Shown: piece after piece, positions 62,069 to 64,000 of the stretch
Position numbering within the stretch: the stretch's first letter is position 1
Layout of the letters: each line of letters opens with the position of its first letter
DNA from: Candidatus Avedoeria danica
GTDB taxonomy: Bacteria; Chloroflexota; Anaerolineae; Epilineales; Epilineaceae
Length of the DNA stretch: 64,000 bases
Assembly: GCA_016703025.1 (NCBI GenBank)
Contig: JADJCV010000004.1
Span: forward strand, 372,001-436,000
Direction: 5' to 3'
Notes under the pieces: generated by a model
Seen by the model: the letters and a program-made list of their open reading frames with translations, nothing else
The model's database searches: none
Told to the model about the DNA's origin: nothing
Translations under genes and position numbers: made by a program

Positions 62069-63186
62069 CGCCGGCGGACGAGCGCGGATCGGCGGCCGGA
62101 ACGGGTGTGGCCGGCTGGGCGATGCGCTGTCCGGCATGCGGGCACCCGCTCGGCGTGCTGCCGGAAGCCACGGCCTCCAGCCGGTCGGAAGCGGATCACA
62201 CAGATGCCGACGGAGATGCCGACGCAGATGCAGATGCAGACGCCAGTGCCGTCGCCGCGATCCGCTGCACCGCATGCGGCGCGCAGTGGCCGTGTCGGGA
62301 TGGCATCTGGCGCTTCCTCCAAGCGGAGGATGCGGCCCGCCTCGGGGCCTTCTTGGCCGAGTACACCGCCGTACGGCGCGCCGAGGGCCGTGCCGCGATG
62401 ACGGCCGCGGAGCGGTTCGCGCTGCCCGAGGCGCTGTCGTCGACGCCGCTGGCGTGGCAGTGGCGGATCCGCGCCGCAAGCCACCGCACGTTCTGCCGCA
62501 CGGTGCTGTCCGGCGGCATGCCCGGGCGGGTTGTCGACGTCGGCGCCGGCACGGGCTGGCTGGCGTGGCGGCTCGCCGTCGGCGGCGCCGACGTGTTGGC
62601 CGTCGACGTCAGCGACGATGCGGGTGACGGGCTCGGCGCGGGCGGGCTGTACGCGGCCGATCTCGCCGCGCGCGGCCTGGCTCGACGATTCGTTCGCGCC
62701 GTCGCCCATGCCGACCGCCTGCCCGTCGCGGACGGCGCCGCCGATCTCGTCATCTTCAACGCCAGCCTGCACTACGCCGTCGATCCGGCGGCGACGCTGG
62801 CCGAGACGGCCCGTGCCGTGCGACCCGGTGGGCGCGTCGTCGTCGTCGACAGTCCGATCTACGCGCGCCATTCGAGCGGGGCGCAGATGGTGGCCGAGCG
62901 CGCCGCGGCGTTTACGGCGCGCTACGGCTACCCGTCCACCGCCCAGGGCAGCCGCGAGTTCCTCGTCGCCGGTGAGCTCGAGCGGATCGGCGCGGCCATC
63001 GGGCTGACCTTCCGGCACGCGCGACCGTTCGTCGACGTCCGGTGGGCGCTGCGGCCGCTCACGGCGCGGCTGCGTGGCCGCCGGGCGCCGGCGCGGTTCG
63101 CGGTGTCGATCGGCACGAAGCGCGGCGAGCGCGTCGGCGATCGACACGGCCACGGCAGAGAGAGCGGTCCGACCCGAATGCTATAA
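62065..63186 (+). CDS. Methyltransferase with N-terminal zinc-ribbon-like motif
   Basis: The 373-residue protein starts at a GTG overlapping the previous stop. Two CxxC pairs (C22/C25 and C68/C71) form a Trm112/ubiE-like zinc knuckle, but they are separated by an acidic Asp-Ala run (DADGDADADADADA) of repetitive DNA at about 62202-62242. The methyltransferase domain follows with VVDVGAGTGWLAWRLA (about 156-171), LAVDVSDD, AHADRLPVADGAADLVIFNASLHY and ARAVRPGGRVVVVDSP. It is the fourth gene of the radical SAM/methyltransferase unit. Its stop lies within the promoter of the next gene. Confidence 0.88.
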   Translation: MTPADERGSAAGTGVAGWAMRCPACGHPLGVLPEATASSRSEADHTDADGDADADADADASAVAAIRCTACGAQWPCRDGIWRFLQAEDAARLGAFLAEYTAVRRAEGRAAMTAAERFALPEALSSTPLAWQWRIRAASHRTFCRTVLSGGMPGRVVDVGAGTGWLAWRLAVGGADVLAVDVSDDAGDGLGAGGLYAADLAARGLARRFVRAVAHADRLPVADGAADLVIFNASLHYAVDPAATLAETARAVRPGGRVVVVDSPIYARHSSGAQMVAERAAAFTARYGYPSTAQGSREFLVAGELERIGAAIGLTFRHARPFVDVRWALRPLTARLRGRRAPARFAVSIGTKRGERVGDRHGHGRESGPTRML

Positions 63187-63187
63187 T
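63182..63187 (+). promoter_or_regulatory. TATAAT box of the LuxR-Kelch gene, leaderless
   Basis: A perfect TATAAT ends six bases before ATG 63194 and overlaps the TAA stop of the upstream gene. No ribosome site intervenes, so a leaderless transcript is likely. Confidence 0.55.
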
Positions 63188-63193
63188 CGCCGG

Positions 63194-64000
63194 ATGGCCG
63201 ACCCCCAAGCGCCGACCGCCGCCTCGCCGGCGGCCGCCCTATCGGACACCGAGCTCGAGATCCTCCGGCTCGTCGCCACCGGCGCGACGAACCGCGAGAT
63301 CGCGCACGTCCGCACGATCTCCGAAGCGACGGTCAAGAAGCACCTGACGAACATCAACGCCAAGCTCGGCACGGCGAACCGGACCGAGGCGATGCGGCGG
63401 GCGCTCGACACCGGGCTGATCGCGCTTGGCGACCCGAGCGACGGCGGGCCGGATGCCGGCGGCGGCAACGACGATGCGCGCCGCAGCGACGGCGGGGCGG
63501 CGGCGCGTCTGGCCGAAGAGCTTTCGCGCACCCGTCGGCGGGCGCGGCGGACCGTCATGTTCACGCTCGGCGGCGCAGCGCTGACCGTGCTGGCCATCCT
63601 CGGCGCCGCCACGTGGCGCCTCACGCACGGCGCCGCGACGCCGACCCCGCCGCCGACCGCAGCGGCGCCGGCGCCACAGGCATGGGTCCTCGGCCGACAG
63701 CTGCCCGAGGCGCGCACCGGGTTGGCGGCCGTCGCCGCCGGCGCCGACCTGTTCGTCATCGCAGGGGCGACGGACGGCGGCCGCCTGGTGAGCACGACGC
63801 TGCAGTACGCCGGCGGCGCGGGGCTCGACTGGCGGGTGCGCGCCTCGAAGCCGACGGCGGTGCGCGACGTGGCGGGCGTGGCCGTTCAGGGCAAGATCAT
63901 CGTGCCGGGCGGCTGCGCGGCCGATGGGCGGGCGACGGGGGTTGTCGAGATCTATGATCCGCGCACCGACACGTGGCGGGCCGCCGCGCCGCTGCCGGCC
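63194..64000 (+). CDS. LuxR-type HTH - transmembrane - Kelch protein, 3' end outside window
   Basis: The open frame gives at least 269 residues. Residues 16-72 form a LuxR/FixJ-type DNA-binding domain (LSDTELEILRLVATGATNREIA, ISEATVKKHLTNINAKLGTANRTEAM). An Asp/Gly/Arg-rich linker and a basic segment lead to one transmembrane helix (about 120-141). Outside the membrane a Pro/Thr linker precedes Kelch-like blades (GRQLPEARTGLAAVAAGADLFVIAGAT and GKIIVPGGCAADGRATGVVEIYDPRTDTWRAAAPLPA). This puts a DNA-binding domain and an extracellular propeller in one chain, a one-component membrane sensor. It is truncated by the window edge. Confidence 0.85.
   Translation, partial: MADPQAPTAASPAAALSDTELEILRLVATGATNREIAHVRTISEATVKKHLTNINAKLGTANRTEAMRRALDTGLIALGDPSDGGPDAGGGNDDARRSDGGAAARLAEELSRTRRRARRTVMFTLGGAALTVLAILGAATWRLTHGAATPTPPPTAAAPAPQAWVLGRQLPEARTGLAAVAAGADLFVIAGATDGGRLVSTTLQYAGGAGLDWRVRASKPTAVRDVAGVAVQGKIIVPGGCAADGRATGVVEIYDPRTDTWRAAAPLPA

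Overview
The window is about 70% G+C, densely packed and typical of a bacterial chromosome. No rRNA, tRNA, CRISPR array or transposase was seen. Several secreted proteins combine Pro/Thr-rich linkers with short motifs such as LYLPLALR and RIFLPLSLR. Together with a LuxR-Kelch membrane protein and a KorAB oxidoreductase, this suggests an uncultured member of the Chloroflexota. That placement is inferred from style, not from a marker gene.

Layout. 1-3.9 kb (minus): L,D-transpeptidase, aldo/keto reductase and a secreted protein running off the left edge. 4.2-7.9 kb (plus): a frameshifted Asp-box propeller gene, then a secreted protein of twelve 41-residue six-cysteine modules. 8.1-9.9 kb: M3 oligopeptidase. 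10.1-19.4 kb: a MoxR/DUF58/Bat operon joined by 4-bp overlaps, ending against convergent engB. 20.2-24.4 kb: class A penicillin-binding protein coupled to an aminotransferase. 24.4-25.4 kb (minus): VOC protein and peroxiredoxin. 25.6-31.7 kb: DUF1800 Tat protein, HAD phosphatase and a large secreted tyrosinase-like protein. 31.8-35.1 kb: a pterin/folate operon (folE, pteridine-reductase-like SDR, folB, folK) plus a GNAT gene.

At 35.1-37.5 kb base composition drops sharply. This AT-richer island holds a small secreted protein and the first two thirds of a VWA protein whose last third returns to host composition. 38.3-43.8 kb (minus): DinB-like protein, SppA, solute-binding lipoprotein and a degenerate flavoprotein. 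44.0-47.1 kb: korAB, closed by a 43-nt perfect palindrome. 47.2-52.3 kb (minus): small secreted protein, DsbB, NHL propeller, DHDPS-family aldolase and a di-haem cytochrome c. 52.5-56.1 kb: acyl-CoA dehydrogenase (plus), then a sugar-dehydrogenase-like lipoprotein and a CAP protein (minus). 56.5-63.2 kb (plus): a Kelch-like surface protein, then two radical SAM enzymes and two methyltransferases that look like one pathway. A LuxR-TM-Kelch regulator runs off the right edge.

How it fits together: the MoxR/Bat genes, penicillin-binding protein, L,D-transpeptidase, SppA, DsbB and many secreted propellers point to envelope building and exported-protein quality control. The folate operon, KorAB, cytochrome and acyl-CoA dehydrogenase are metabolic. 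The main novelty candidates are the twelve-module cysteine protein, the AT-rich chimeric island, the radical SAM/methyltransferase cluster, and short tandem repeats in the leaders of several operons.
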